Shown: positions 1 through 11,577, counted from the stretch's first letter. The stretch is DNA of 48,547 bases from Ectocarpus siliculosus (GCA_000310025.1 FN649755.1:1636971-1685517); one strand, 5' to 3'. A program made the numbers and translations. The notes: generated from the letters alone by a model not told the origin.

Positions 1-185
1 GGTTTTGCTCAAGGCGGTATCCGGGCGACAAGACACCTACGATCGCAGGTGACAACCGGGAGAATATATGCCCCATGACACCAAACCAAGAAATGTTGGA
101 GGTAAAAAATGTGTGCCGTGCCGTCGTCGTGGTTTTGCGCTGATGCCCTCGATGTTTCCGGGCGCTTAACATGTTGCAATTTCAG

Positions 186-3048
186 GTCATGGCCGCCACG
201 GCCGACGGCGGAGTGTGCGAGATCAAGATGGATGACAGCGGCCGCCTGACGCACATCTGGTGGCAAACGAGAGAGCAGGTAGGTCGCCGGTCGTTGTGCC
301 CCATACGAATATTCCCCAGCCGGAAGGTTTGCTTTCATTTTAGCATCTCGCACGTACCGCTTCGCCGTCCGCAAATGTAGGACGTCTGACCGAAAGCACG
401 CCGTAGGCAAGGGTGGGGGTGCGTTGTGACGCGTCCAACACACGTCACACCCACAATTAAGTGCTCTCGATCCCCTTCGACGTCATGCTCCGAATACGCA
501 GGTGGCGCTTTGGAATCGGTACGGTCACGTTGCGCTCTACGACGACACCGCTGTCAAGAACAGATACCGTATGCCTCTCGGTGTGCTCGCTGTCGTCGAT
601 TCGGAGTATCGGACGCGGATCGTCGGCCAAAGCATAACGGCCGACACCACAACGGACACTTTCCTGTGGATGTTGAAGAGTGCGTTGGAGTCTCGCGGGA
701 AGCAGCCGGATACCTTCATCCAGGACGCGGACGCGGCGATGACGGCGGCGGTGCGAGAGGTGTTCCCGGACGCGCTGGCGAGGCGCAATTTATGGCACCT
801 CAACCAGAACGTTATCAAGGCCCTCGCTAAAGTCCTTGGTGGGTACATGAAGGTGCGCTCTACTGTGTGTGTTGGCGTGGTTAGTCTGGCCTCTCGTATT
901 GTCCTGGTCGCGCGACGTACGCTGCCCACTCTAGCCCCCCTCCCCCACTCCCGCTTGTATCCCCTGTGCGAGTTGGTGCGTTGTCATGGATCAGTGTCGC
1001 TTACTTGGAAGAGTGATATCCAGCGTCTCTGCGTAGACCGTGATGCGGAGACGACCTCGGCTTCGACGGAAACATACCTCACGACGTCCAGTGCACACAG
1101 AAAAAGCAGCAGCAGCAGCAGCAGGTTGTAAGCACCAATGGTATGTCGCTGAGTTTTTTCAACCCTCTCCTCGTCTCGCCTTAGCGCTAACGAAGTGTAC
1201 GGGGTTGTTGGTGGCAGTCAATCGTACAGACCGGTAGCCCATATCGCAAAGGCCCCAACTCACGCAACACCCACCCGGCCCACGTCGTTTGTGTTTTCCG
1301 CAGCCTTTCATGGACGAGTTCAGGTGTGTGCGTCAGCAGCTGTCATTGGCGAAGTTCGAACGGAAGTTCAACGCCCTCATCGAAAAGTACCCGAAGGCGG
1401 AGAAGTACATGCAAGTAGTATATGACGACCGTGCACGGTGGGCGGAATATGTGTCGCCCCTGGTGTTCTCCGTGGGTTCGTGGACGACATCAAGAGTTGA
1501 AGGTGCGTGTATGCGTCATCTGCCATCATGAGCGTTTTGTTCGAGAACGACAGCGCATATAGCGTTGTCGTTGTTTTTGGGAGTTTTTCTACGTCTGTAG
1601 GGGTTGGGGGCGGCTATCTTCCTTGCCCCCTATTTACTATGCCATTGGTGAGTGCTTCTGGACGAATTTATCGTACGCCGTCAGTGGATGACCAGTAAAC
1701 AACTCCCTACATGACGCTAATGTTTACGACCTCTTCGAAACATGTGGCTGTTGTCCGGCCCCTGTTGTTCGGGATTGATGTACTTGGTCGGTGCACTGCG
1801 ATCGTCCGGCTCACGTGTACATACATCTGTGGCGATGGGTGCGTCAAGTCATAGGCTTCTCTTTCAGTCGTTTGGCGTACTGCGACTTCAACGATGTCTG
1901 ATGACACCAATCACTAACCTACGGTTTGGTTTGTGTGTCGCTTCTTGCGTGTTTGTCCGCCGCACACACAACAGGCCAAAACGCCCTCATCAGGGATAGG
2001 TGCAACTCGCGCTCCTCGCTTTTGGACGTGGCGAAGTACTTTTCGGGCATCATCTGTTCCCAGAAGGATGCCGCCATGCTGCGTGACGCAATCGACCATC
2101 TGCCGCCTAATCGGATGGCGGCTCCACCAGCGACCGCTTTCAAGAGTGTGCTCGAGTCCTGCGAGTTCTCCATCGCGGGCTGGCCGCGGCGGTTCATGGA
2201 GCAAGAGATGACCGCGGCCATCACGTTTTGCCAGATGGGTGGTGGGGAGGTGGATGGACCAGAACGCGCGGCAGCTTCGGGGCGCACGTTCGAGTACATC
2301 GAGGACAAGCTTTGCGACGCCATTTACGTCTTCGGGATTCACGAGCAGCGTGATGACAAGGCCTTCGACTACCTCGTCTTGCTCTTTTCCGACGGTAGCC
2401 ATCTCTGCCAGTGCCGCACACTCCAAACTCTCAGGCTATTTTGTCGCCATGTGTGGGCGGCGATGATGTACAGCCCCCGATTCAGATTCCACGTAGGCCT
2501 CCTGCACGAGCACTGGCTGACGGAAAAGGCGAGGGGAACACCGCAGCAGGACTGGCCGGATGTCGCCCGCCCTCGGTGGGTGCGTATCCAACCGCCACGC
2601 TGCGAGAGAAGTGGACGGGGCGGCGGGAGAGGGAGAGGGAGAGGGGGTGGGGGGATGCAGCGGGAGATGGAAGTCTTTCGTTGGGAGCAGCCAGACGGTG
2701 CAGACGGTCCTGTTGGACTTGAAGGAGAAGGGGCCCACGGACCAGGATAGACAAGTGTTGTACGCCGACGTAACGAAGAAGCTCGGGCAAGCCGCGAGTA
2801 TTTTGTCTGATCGCTTTTCACCGACAGTCGCCGTAGCCCTCGTGGACCAATTTCTGACGATGGTCAATGTGCAAGCAGGCGGGGTAGGAACTACAACGAC
2901 GGGAGGGCGGGGGGCGGCTCTCTTCATGGCCAACCCTGGAACTGTTCGCCTGCCCGCTAGGACAAGTAATAAAAGACGACCTGGCGCTGCAGAAAGATAC
3001 ACAAGAGGGGGTAGCAAGAGAGCCGCGACTTCGGGGTCCCAACTCTAG
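186..3048 (+). CDS. MULE (Mutator-like) transposase / FAR1-type gene, five visible exons
   Basis: Transposase of the MULE superfamily, a cut-and-paste enzyme acting on terminal inverted repeats; FAR1-type plant regulators are domesticated relatives. I read exons 186-278, 502-852, 1304-1502, 1975-2575 and 2661-3048, all with GT-AG introns and compatible phases, giving 543 codons before a TAG. The DDE core starts in exon 2 (VALYDDTAVKNRY, first Asp), continues with FIQDADAAM (second Asp) and the RRNLWHLNQNV motif typical of MULEs, and exon 3 ends in TTSRVEG, which splices to QNALIRDR in exon 4. Exon 4 carries a SWIM zinc finger (CQC, then CRHVW, near 2404-2455). Exon 5 ends in a basic tail (NPGTVRLPARTSNKRR) as in other MULEs. 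The 5' end is unresolved: 185 is a plausible acceptor (TTTCAG) and an upstream exon may end at base 48 before GTGACA. No frameshift or internal stop was seen. Terminal inverted repeats were not found, so an active element and a domesticated gene are both possible. Confidence 0.85.
2576..2660 (+). other. Inferred 85-nt purine-rich intron of the MULE gene
   Basis: The reading frame of exon 4 becomes glycine/arginine-rich low complexity and ends, while convincing coding sequence resumes one frame over. A phase-2 intron with donor GTGGGTGCGT and acceptor GATGCAG joins the frames exactly (CG plus C gives Arg). The interior is GGGAGA-rich, with no polypyrimidine tract, which is unusual. A frameshift in the purine tract is the alternative. 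Confidence 0.55.
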
Positions 3049-4292
3049 TTTCCGGTGTTGCATACTTTGGGGTACGTGAGTAGCGGTACGCGGCCCTAGG
3101 TTTACGACGTCACCGGGGCATATGCCTGAACGATGTTTTGTCCCCCCCCGGCGGCAGGTCAAGGCTCGGTGTGTTGTTTATTTTTCGCTTCGGCGTTTTT
3201 GCGCCGATCGCCGTCTGTGATGTTGTCGATTTTGTGTTTGTATGTCTATTTGGTTGTTGCGGTGTAGCGTTCGATGGGGCCATCTGGTTCCTGTCCTGTT
3301 TTTATTTCTTTTGTTCCATTTCCTTTTCTTTTCTTTCTTCCGCCCCCTTTTTTGCCGTGTTGGGGTCATATCCAGGTCCTTTCATTTTTTTGGTGGGGGT
3401 CAGTCTATCATCAAATCGCTGTTGGATATTGATTGTTCTGTTTTGTTTTTTTCTGCGTCTATCTGTGCTTGTCGACCTGTGTGCTCTGCGAAGAAAACCG
3501 TGTGAGCCGCGTCTCGAGTTTGTTGAGCGGGCCTGCGGTGTGCGAACTAAACGATGCCTACAGATTTTGACGGCCCCATGATGACTGACATCCATCACGG
3601 CAGCACCGTGCAGCAGGTTATATCTACCAAAAAAAGAATACTGCTGTATGTAGTTCACAAAATCTACAGCAACAATTGCTTGCAGCAGCAGAAACGCACA
3701 ACAACAGCAGCACCACACGCGGATAGACACACACACAGAGAGAGACGAGCACTCCTCTAAGTACGGGGCGTTGTGTGTCGTCGTGTCCTCCTGTTCCTCT
3801 GAGGCCTAGCGTCTCCTGGGCATCCCGGGTGCGAAGGGTGGCCTTGGCGTGAAATATGTGCCAGTATGGCAGTATGGACTGTTGAGGCTGTTGCTGCAGA
3901 CGAGAGCTCTGCTTCCGAAGACAACGGGCGTTAGATCCAGGCTCCGAGATAATATTGAATTTGAGAGGGAGAGAGGAGAACCTCTTCGGGGACACTCCGG
4001 GCGGTTTCCCGGGGTTTCGATCCGTCCGGATGTTTGGACTGTGGTTCTCTTTTATAATCCATGGATTGCAAATATTCGCGCCCGTCACCAAGGGGGGTGC
4101 GGAGTCGCACAAGAACGGGGGGGGAGGGGGGGGGGGAAAGAGAAAAGGTTTCCAAAGTTGCATGTTGCTTTGTTTTCATTCCGTTCTCAAGTTCCCATGG
4201 GACGTTTATATATTCCCGTGGAAGAACCAGAACAAGGAATTTTCTTCTGGCACGGTAAGGGGACGGCGTTATGTTCATCACATTCTACCCTC
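3049..4292. other. No gene recognised; T/C-rich tract
   Basis: Downstream of the MULE stop codon. From about 3160 to 3460 the + strand is strongly T-rich with several TTTTCTTTTC-like runs. It could be 3' UTR or transposon non-coding sequence. Nothing in either strand resembles a known domain. Confidence 0.4.
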
Positions 4293-4548
4293 TCGGGAGA
4301 GAGAGAGAGAGAGAGAGAGAGAGACGACTCCCACCTACATCACACATATCCAACCTCCTTGAAGCAATCAGCGTGTTCCTGTATAGCCTCCGACCCCGCG
4401 CCCGCGCGTGCACCGTTGCACACAAGAGACAGAGGTGAGATGAGAGATGTACTGGCCGCCGGAGCTGATGCGTCGTGTATGTATGTCACCTATGCATAGC
4501 ATGAGGTAGGGGCGGAAAAATAACTGCGAGCGAAACCGCCAAACGCTA

Positions 4549-4581
<33 letters not shown>

Positions 4582-4584
4582 AGA
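4293..4584. repeat. Mirrored microsatellites (GA)n and (TC)n about 230 bp apart
   Basis: A (GA)n run at 4297-4323 preceded by CTCGG and a (TC)n run at about 4552-4580 followed by GAGAAAAA are reverse complements of each other, so the 292-bp interval could form a long stem. The TCTCG boundaries look roughly symmetric. Coincidence of two common microsatellites is equally likely. Confidence 0.6.
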
Positions 4585-6302
4585 AAAAGAGCTGATCAAA
4601 CCAGCCGTGATCCCACAAGACTAGTCTCACGCCGGTGACAGACGTTGAGCGTAGATCGTCTCACACCTGCGTCGGAGGGGGCATGTGCTCTCGATGCGGA
4701 ACACATGTATGTGAAACGCTCAAGGAAATCGCGCGCGCGGCACACACGCACGCCGAGCGGGCACAGCAGCTGCGTTTGTCCGCAGCAGCACTCGCTCATA
4801 TTGTTGGCCGCTCTTTTCTGGCCTTCTTTCAAACCTACTACTGCCATACAAATGTACAATACGGGTGCGCATGCCACATATCCGACGAATGTGAGCATCT
4901 TCCTCGTCAACACCCCTCCGCTTGTTGGTCGCATTGTTGTTGATGGCGCGTTGCCCGTCGGGCTCGTATGCGATTTTTTGCCGATCCGCGCTTGGTTCTC
5001 GGAATATTGATCTTTCCTTCTGAAACTGGATATATTGGTGTGATTTGTAATTTCGGTGACACACCATACCCGACCACGACAAGTTCGGCCAAGCTCGTTC
5101 GACGGTAGCACGCTGCTGGAGTGTACGGCTGTTTCTGGCAGTGCCATGTGCCGCTGTTCAAACACGTCGTTCAATGTATTCTGTTCTCCGGTTCTTGGGG
5201 GCGAATCGTTGTTCTTGACGATAAATCCTTTCTGGTAACGGGACCGTTCGAGCAGCAAAGAGGCAGCGATAAAAAGGCAACTGCAAGTTGTATGTACTTC
5301 AAGTTTTGTGTGTATGTGTTGACATAAGCTGCTTTCGGGCATCACACCACACATTGTACTCCTCAACCCCGCGCGAGCATGTAGTGTAGTAGTCAGTTTT
5401 CTGCACTCAGCTCGTTGTTTCCCAAGACTTTGAAACTGATTCCTCAGAATGCAACTGGTGAGCTTGACTCCACGATCAGAGTACAATGACAACGGCGAAC
5501 GAGCGTGGTTCAAATTACTATTTGGCGTGACATCGCCCGGTCCGGAATGAATGATTCACAGCCATGGGGTTTCACACAGGGTGCTGACGGTAATATAATA
5601 CGCCTTGCGAGGGACAAACTGCTCCCTCCTCCCTCCGCCCTCCTCCCTCCTCTCGGCTGCTCATACTGTAGGCTACATAGTGTAGCCCCGAAGAAGAAGC
5701 GGTTTTCCAAACACTGACAAGTGGGTGCTTGTGCCACACCAGTATCTAGACCTCGCAAGATCGCGCTGGGATATCCCACCACTCCCCACCAATGACTCGT
5801 TCTTGTTAATAATGCTGATTGCCTGTTAAAATGCGACGCTGTGCAGATACCAATCCACCTGTGGCCCTGGAAACTCGCCCTGAACACTAGCCGCGTACCG
5901 GAAGCAAACACCACGTCGATTGAGAGCCCCGGCACGCTGGTTTGGGCAATGTAGCCAAAAATATCAATGCCGCCACTGCTGTCCTGTTACTAGGTTTTCC
6001 GCCTTCGATACGGCTGTAGTTCGAGATTCTACGTAGGTGCCTAGAGCTACGGTGTGAACTTGCAAGATCTACGAAGCCCGAGGACGAACGTCCTACGAAG
6101 AAGGTACACGAGAGATACTGATGCATGCGATCGACCCGTTATGACTGGCTGTCACATCTATCGTTGGGGACGGCTTTCACTACAGTAGTTCCGACGCACA
6201 GTCCGTTACGACTATTGTAGGATCGCATGTATCGGGGGAAAAATTGCACTACTTGTGACACAGTAGTAATCTACATAGACTCTGGTCGTCGCAACTTTTC
6301 AG
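4585..6302. other. No gene recognised; one long open frame without a domain
   Basis: The - strand is open for 305 codons from 5513 to 4596, but it has no ATG at its head (the first ATG is about 50 codons in) and a composition rich in Ser, Arg, Cys and Thr without any motif I know. The remaining part has short CCCTCC-rich stretches near 5620-5655 and nothing else of note. Confidence 0.3.
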
Positions 6303-7588
6303 TCTGCCTCTTGTGCGGGGGACCTTCTTCAGGGTGAATGGCTCGCGGTCAAGCTGCTGCTGGGCGTGCAGGCATTGCGGTCCTTCTTTGACGACATCAC
6401 CGTTTCAACTGGGGGCAATGAATGGTATTTGAGCGCATTCGCATGCATAGCAAAGAGTGGCCGCCGTTGTTGTGTATGAAGACGGGCCAGTACGCCACCC
6501 TCAAGCTGATCGAATGCCTCTCTCTGTCATACGTCTGCCGACTGCGTTGGGTTCTCCTGCCGTCAGGGCGTTGTCCAACCGAAGACGCCCGCGCCACGCA
6601 GTAAGTTGATGCCCACGGCTATCTATGCTGTGTTCTTGTCATTTTCTTACGTGAGCTCTCTCTCTCTCTCTCTGCACCTGCTCGTCGTCTGTCGTATTCC
6701 ATCACAGTCGTTTCGCCCTGCTGTTCGCGACCTCAGCGCTGAACATGGTCCTGCTGGAAAGCAACAGTGAGTGTGGCGTACCTGTAACGATAACAGTTGC
6801 GTACCACGAGTAGCACGCCTTCTACGGCGAACACAGGGCTCTGGTGGGTGTCTTGTGTCTCGTATCGGGGCCGCCGTACATGGATGAGTGTTGCTTCTCC
6901 ACCCCACGGACGGCGTTGTTTGCTGTTGGCGGCGTTTGCCATGTAATTGTGTGCCTTCCAGGGCTCCTTGAGTTCCCGTCGGGGTTCAAGTGCACGTGGT
7001 ACGGGCTGCCGCACCCTGTCCAGTTCACGATTCTGATTTTGGTGAGTACGCTCTGAGCTGTCTCCATTCTCTTCGCCATACTTTGTATTGAAGCTCCGTT
7101 TCCGTTGAGAACAACAGTTCGTTGTTCGCTATATCGGCGTGTTCCATGCTTTTTTCTGCCTTTGCGTGTATTTGGAAAAAAACGAACTAGCGGCGAAAGG
7201 ACTGGTCTTGGCGCATGGTCCAACGTGATCAAACTGTGTGTCATGAAGAATCGAGCCGTTTTTGAAGCCAACGGGCCTTGCTTCGTCCGGTGCCGCACAG
7301 ATGCCGGCGCTCCTGTACGGAGTAAACCGGCTCTTCGACAGGCTCGAAAAGGCTTCGCACGCCGGCCTCTGCCCCCACGCCACCGCCGCTTGCGTGGAAG
7401 AGAAAGAAGGCGGGCGTCCCGAACATGTCGAAGGCGCAGTATGTCAACGGAAGCTGGACGCTTGCTCTACCAAGGGAAGTCCACGCGCGCCTTTGCCCCT
7501 ACGTCACCACCGCCTGGATGGAAAAGAGAAGGCCGGGGCGTCCTGCATGTGTCGAAGGGACATGATATCAACAGAAGCTGGGCGCTAG
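6303..7588 (+). CDS. Unrecognised multi-exon family, copy 1 (probable membrane protein)
   Basis: Exons with strong splice sites: a first block 6303-6600 (acceptor CTTTTCAG, donor GTAAGT), 6708-6766 (donor GTGAGT), 6962-7041 (80 nt, donor GTGAGT) and 7301-7588. The last three join in frame: HRFALLFATSALNMVLLESN, then an Arg codon and LLEFPSGFKCTWYGLPHPVQ, then MPALLYGVNRLFDRL. Hydrophobic stretches in each block suggest several membrane helices. The three downstream exons are matched by copy 2 with identical intron phases, which is the main evidence that this is a gene. The first block needs a frame change near 6470 (in-frame TGA at 6477), so it is either wrongly read or damaged. The 3' end contains a 124-bp tandem duplication. 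I do not recognise the family and assign no function. Confidence 0.55.
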
Positions 7589-7605
7589 CTCCAGGAAGGG
7601 GCTCC
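7358..7605 (+). repeat. 124-bp tandem duplication inside the last exon of copy 1
   Basis: Segments 7358-7481 and 7482-7605 align along their length (CACGC-GCCT-TGCCCC, then GTCGAAGG-C and CAACAGAAGCTGG-like words). The second unit, in another frame, reads ARLCPYVTTAWMEKRR followed by a stop, closer to the C-termini of the other family copies than the first unit is. The duplication therefore displaced the original end of the gene. Confidence 0.7.
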
Positions 7606-8786
7606 AAGAGTTCTCATTCGATAGTTGTGCACTGCTGTGTTGGGGGTGAAGCATTTCCCCATCATATCTCCACGGGATGGGCTAGAAAGTGCACGATGGT
7701 CCAGGTTTCGGGTTCGCGCAGCATATCGATGGCACATGAATGTAGCAGCTGCGTGCATAGAGGGGTTGTAGCGCGTGTGTTGTTAATTGACAGCTCCAAG
7801 GGAGGGCTTTCGTGCGTGTCTCCGGTGTCCATTTTACGCCATGCCCGATCCGTTTCAGGGTGTCAGCGGGAGGTCGAAACACACACTCAAATTACCCGTA
7901 TTGACTACCACAATATATCAAATTACACGCATAGACTACACTACAATATATTCGACTACATACGTGTACATAGGTTAAGCTAGACGAGACTACGTGTTTA
8001 CCGTAGTTCCATCATTTTCCGGTGTCGTAACGTTCTTTAATCCCTTGATCCAAAGGCGTGTTTTGAACATGAAGTTGCCAACGTAGCCAGTTCAGGCGCT
8101 CGTGTTATGACAAGTTTTTGGGCCTGCTAGAAGGATGTACAATTTCCCCCCTCGGGTAATTCGGTCTGGAGTGGCACTGTATTCGTGAATAGATTGTGGA
8201 TTATGACTGACGTAACAACCATCGAGTCATCAGGGCGCCCGTCCCTACTACGTGAGTTTTGCTTGGCGTCAAAATACATGTCATCTTGTGGCCATCTGTA
8301 GGATGCGTTCGCTCCAGCAGATATATAGAAAGATGCTCACCCTCGTCGTTTTTTGCAAGTAGATTAGGGTCATGCCTACTGTTTGTGGCGCGCGTGAACG
8401 CTTTGGTGGTGATGCATGGCACGCGCTTGGGGTCGTCGGCATCGTAGCGATTATCGTTACACTCGTGCATGTGGGAACGGGGACGTGATGCTTTGTTGAG
8501 ATCGGCGACTTGGGATCCGAGCGAATGCACGCGTCAAGGTGTTGATTTGTAAGTCCCCAACTTGCAGCATATATCGTTTCGTTTTCTTTGTTTTGTTTTG
8601 GGGGGCCATACTTCCACTAGACGCACGTTTTAGAGGGAACATATAGAAATAGCGCGGGTAGATGTGCGTGATTTGTTATGGTTGATGTTAGAGGAGATTT
8701 GTGATGTGGACAATACCTATAGACCTGTGTGTATTTCGCGCTTTTCGCGTCGACGAAAAACGGCTTGTTGTTTGTTTCAGCGAAAG
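7606..8786. other. No gene recognised
   Basis: Between 7880 and 7985 there is a short A/T-rich patch with repeated ATTAC and ACTACA words. A 292-codon + frame covering 7105-7983 mostly overlaps copy 1 in a different frame and looks like a shadow. No other structure seen. Confidence 0.35.
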
Positions 8787-8868
8787 GAAAAAATACATGA
8801 GCGTTGCGTGATTCGAACTCTTAGCCCGCCTGCAGTTGGGCCGATGCAATACCACTGGGCCGATGTTT
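8787..8868 (-). ncRNA. tRNA-like (Cys-like) Pol III unit, probable SINE or tRNA pseudogene
   Basis: On the - strand a box A-like TCGGCCCAGTGG (8852-8863) is followed by TTGCATCGG, a loop reading CTGCAG as around a GCA anticodon, and a box B-like AGTTCGAATC (8810-8819), then a run of six T (8788-8793) that would end Pol III transcription. The D-stem and acceptor stem pair poorly, so it is not a sound tRNA. A tRNA-derived SINE head or a decayed tRNA-Cys gene fits best. Confidence 0.4.
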
Positions 8869-9019
8869 TTCGTATGTATGTCCGGGATAGATTTTGGTTT
8901 CTGATGCGAATAGAAGAATCTACTGTAAGCCACATCTGGTCCTGACAATATTGGAACCTGTCATGGGACTCGCGGGGCGTCCCTGGCACAGTCCCCACTC
9001 CCCACGAGCAAGGAACATG

Positions 9020-9350
9020 GGTAGGGCGCTTGGGGCTACCAGTGTTTGCTCACCCTTAGGGTTGGGGATTGGGGTTACGCGTCACATTGGCCTCCTCTAA
9101 GGCGTCCCGCGCCTACCCTCAGGCTGTGTCAGGCGGTTTTCATGCCCGTCCAATGTGAGGCCGCCGGTGTGACGCTTGGAACGGCCCCATGGACTATCCC
9201 CACGGGGCGGGCGCATAGGGCGTCCCGCACGACCTCATGTGCTTTCCCATGCATGACATGGGCGTCCCAACAGACCACCCCATGCCGCCAGGCCCACGCG
9301 GCCCATAGGGCGCTCATGGGAGACACACGTGGAACGTCCCAATGGGGAAG
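9020..9350. repeat. CATGGG/GGCGTCCC motif-rich region beside a telomere-like word
   Basis: The stretch is dense in short palindromic or recurring words: GGCGTCCC (several times), CCCATG and CATGGG variants. At 9054-9078 it contains TTAGGGTTGGGGATTGGGG, a degenerate telomere-like string. A more regular CCCATGGG array lies at 30.1-30.5 kb, also near telomere-like words. Confidence 0.5.
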
Positions 9351-9889
9351 TACTGAAAATGTCGGTACGCAAAGGTCGGCTGAAACGGATTTCGGAAAAA
9401 ACAAAATGCGTGTCCTGCGGCCAGGCTTGCCTCTCGGGTCGCTTCATGCGTGATTTGTCCAAAGGCGTAGCAAAGTATAGACCAGCCAGCGCTATCGCCA
9501 CAAAATAGCGGCAAGAGGTTTGAGACAATACACTTGTTCACAGGCGTGCCGCAGAGATGGCACTCGCCTTATCCATAGAAGCGAAGACGAAAGGCGTTTT
9601 CTTGATTTTCGGCGCGGTTTGAAAATGATTTATTTGGGTTCTTGCTCCACGAGAGTGACCTCTGTGGAAAGCGCGTGTTGGAGAGAGGCACAAGGCTTGC
9701 CCCGGCGAGAAACAGTTAACGCGAGGTCACGAGAGTTGCTTCCCACCTGAAGCATAATATGTTGAAGGAAGGGCGTATTGTTGAGTGTTGGGCCACGCAC
9801 GAGTCCCACAAAGCTGGGGCAAAACACGCAGCAGCAATAGATTTGTCCTGTTTTCTCTTGGCCACATGAACAACAATCTACAAGCAAAA
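9351..9889. other. No gene recognised
   Basis: Short open frames on both strands without domain similarity. It leads into the satellite that follows. Confidence 0.3.
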
Positions 9890-10660
9890 CGCATCATCCC
9901 CAACTCCATACAATTCTTCGACCAACTGCACCGTAAGAAACAGCCTGAGACTGGCAAAAGTACCCATCGAGGCTCAATAGATGAGTGGAAATTCGTTTTT
10001 GGGGGTCGCTTCCCGGGAACGCGCCCATCTCAAGGTAGATCGATTGAGTCACACCCTACCTGCTCCGCGGCCAATTTCCAAATCGGATTCCTTACAAACG
10101 AGGAGAAACACTCGCGATCCGCAACAACATACAACAACATTGAAGGAAATGACAGATCCCTGACCCTATATTCTTTCACCAAACAAACCACAACAAACTG
10201 CCTGATACGAGCAAAGCACCCCTCGAGCGCCAACAACGAAGTGGCAAATTGGTTTTGAGCTCTTTTTCCGGGCACGTGCCCGTCTCAAGAAAAAACTCCA
10301 ATTACGTCACACCCAAGCTGTTCCGCACCCAATCTCCAACTCGGTTTGCTGACGAACGATCCGCAACTCTCGTTGCGATCCCCAATATTGAAGGAAAACG
10401 ACCGATCCCCAACTCCATCTGCTCCAACCAAATGAACGTAGGACTCTGCCTGAGACTGGCACAACATCCCTCGAGCGCCAACAACCGAGTGGCAATTAGT
10501 TTTTGGTTGGTTGACGGGAACGCGCCCATCGCAGGATAGATCCAACCACCCAAGCTTCTCCGCGCCCAGTCTCCAAGCCGGTCTTGTGACGAACGATGTG
10601 CAACTCTTGCGACACGCAGCATTGACGGAAAACAACCGAATCCCGTTCCTCCTCCAGAGC
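9890..10660. repeat. Satellite-like tandem array, unit about 250 bp, about three units
   Basis: Landmark GGGAACGCGCCCATC-like words recur at 10015, 10270 and 10516, spaced 255 and 246 bp. Other shared words keep the same order in each unit: CCTCGAGCGCCAACAACG, CCTGAGACTGGCA, GACGAACGATC and TTGAAGGAAA. A partial unit precedes the first landmark from about 9890. Units differ by many substitutions. The last one ends about 65 bp before the stop codon of family copy 2, on the other strand. Confidence 0.75.
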
Positions 10661-10724
10661 CAGCGTGCACCTCTTCCTTGTCTACATGCCTATACATGGT
10701 CGCTTAGCCTGGATTCGGTTGTCC

Positions 10725-11577
10725 CTACATCCCGAGCGCCTCCCTCCTCTGTTGCATCCAGTTGCGCGTCGCGCAGGAGAGTCGCGCGTACATGGCGCTA
10801 TCAAGCCTGTCGAAAAGCCGGTTCACCCCGTACAGGCATCCCAGCGTCTGCGAAAAACCGGAGCCGAAGGTGCGCGCATCCAAGCGAGGTGAGGAGGGCG
10901 GGGGGGCGTTGGCACATATTTATATTATCTAATCAACCTTCCCTTTCAGGACAAGAACAACTTCGCGTTTCATTCGGCACTCTAGCGGCAGCATCTCGTG
11001 TGCCGGGCGTTCCTACGGCGGTGTACCGTGGAATTCGACGCTCTGCAGCGGCATGAAGGGAAAAACAGAGCGCACTCACCATGACCAATGCCGCGTACTG
11101 GGCAGGGTGCGACAGGTTGTACCACGCGCACTTCAACCCCGATGGCAAGTCAAACAGCACTGCACGGCAGGGAACAACAGAGCAGCAGCGGCAGCAACAG
11201 CAGCAACACGGCGGGTGAGGAGGAACCGTTCGAACTATGTCATGGCCCACGTAGATAGCCCGAAACATGTTGGTGTTCTTGTCTTCACATTCGTAAAAAC
11301 CGTTCCGATCTCTCTTCCAGCCTTCATCTGTCCGTACTGATCTACCACTTGACGCGGTCGATTCCCGCGGTCACTGGCCAACTTGCCCTAAACCAGGTCA
11401 AACACCACGTAAATGACAAAAACTACAGCAGTAGTTCCGGGCGCTGGCTTGAACCATTCGAATGATGGGGCTTCTTCCCAGCATGTAAAACATCACCGTG
11501 AATCTCGCCACTCACGTGTGCCTTCCGCTAAGCCCAGTTTGATGGCTGCGGTTGCTACCAGCAGCATGACGCGATAA
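10725..11577 (-). CDS. Unrecognised multi-exon family, copy 2
   Basis: Three exons on the - strand: 11577-11516 (acceptor TTCTCTCAG, donor GTGAGT), 11159-11080 (exactly 80 nt, acceptor GCCGTGCAG, donor GTGAG) and 10847-10725 (acceptor TTCGCAG, ending in TAG). Spliced, they read RVMLLVATAAIKLGLAEGT, then LFDLPSGLKCAWYNLSHPAQ and on to TLGCLYGVNRLFDRLDSAMY, ending in CATRNWMQQRREALGM. Intron phases (1 and 0) and the 80-nt exon match copy 1, and the residues align throughout, so the models support each other. The 5' part is not found: no convincing upstream exon was seen between 11578 and 12400. The protein looks like the C-terminal part of a small hydrophobic protein with a basic tail. Function unknown. 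Confidence 0.6.

Noticed and set aside
4596-5513. 305-codon open frame on the - strand
   Set aside because: It begins without ATG, has no recognisable motif and has a composition like non-coding sequence. Its length is notable, but nothing else supports a gene.
7105-7983. 292-codon + frame
   Set aside because: It overlaps the supported exon 7301-7588 of the family gene in another frame and the intron before it, so it is a shadow frame.
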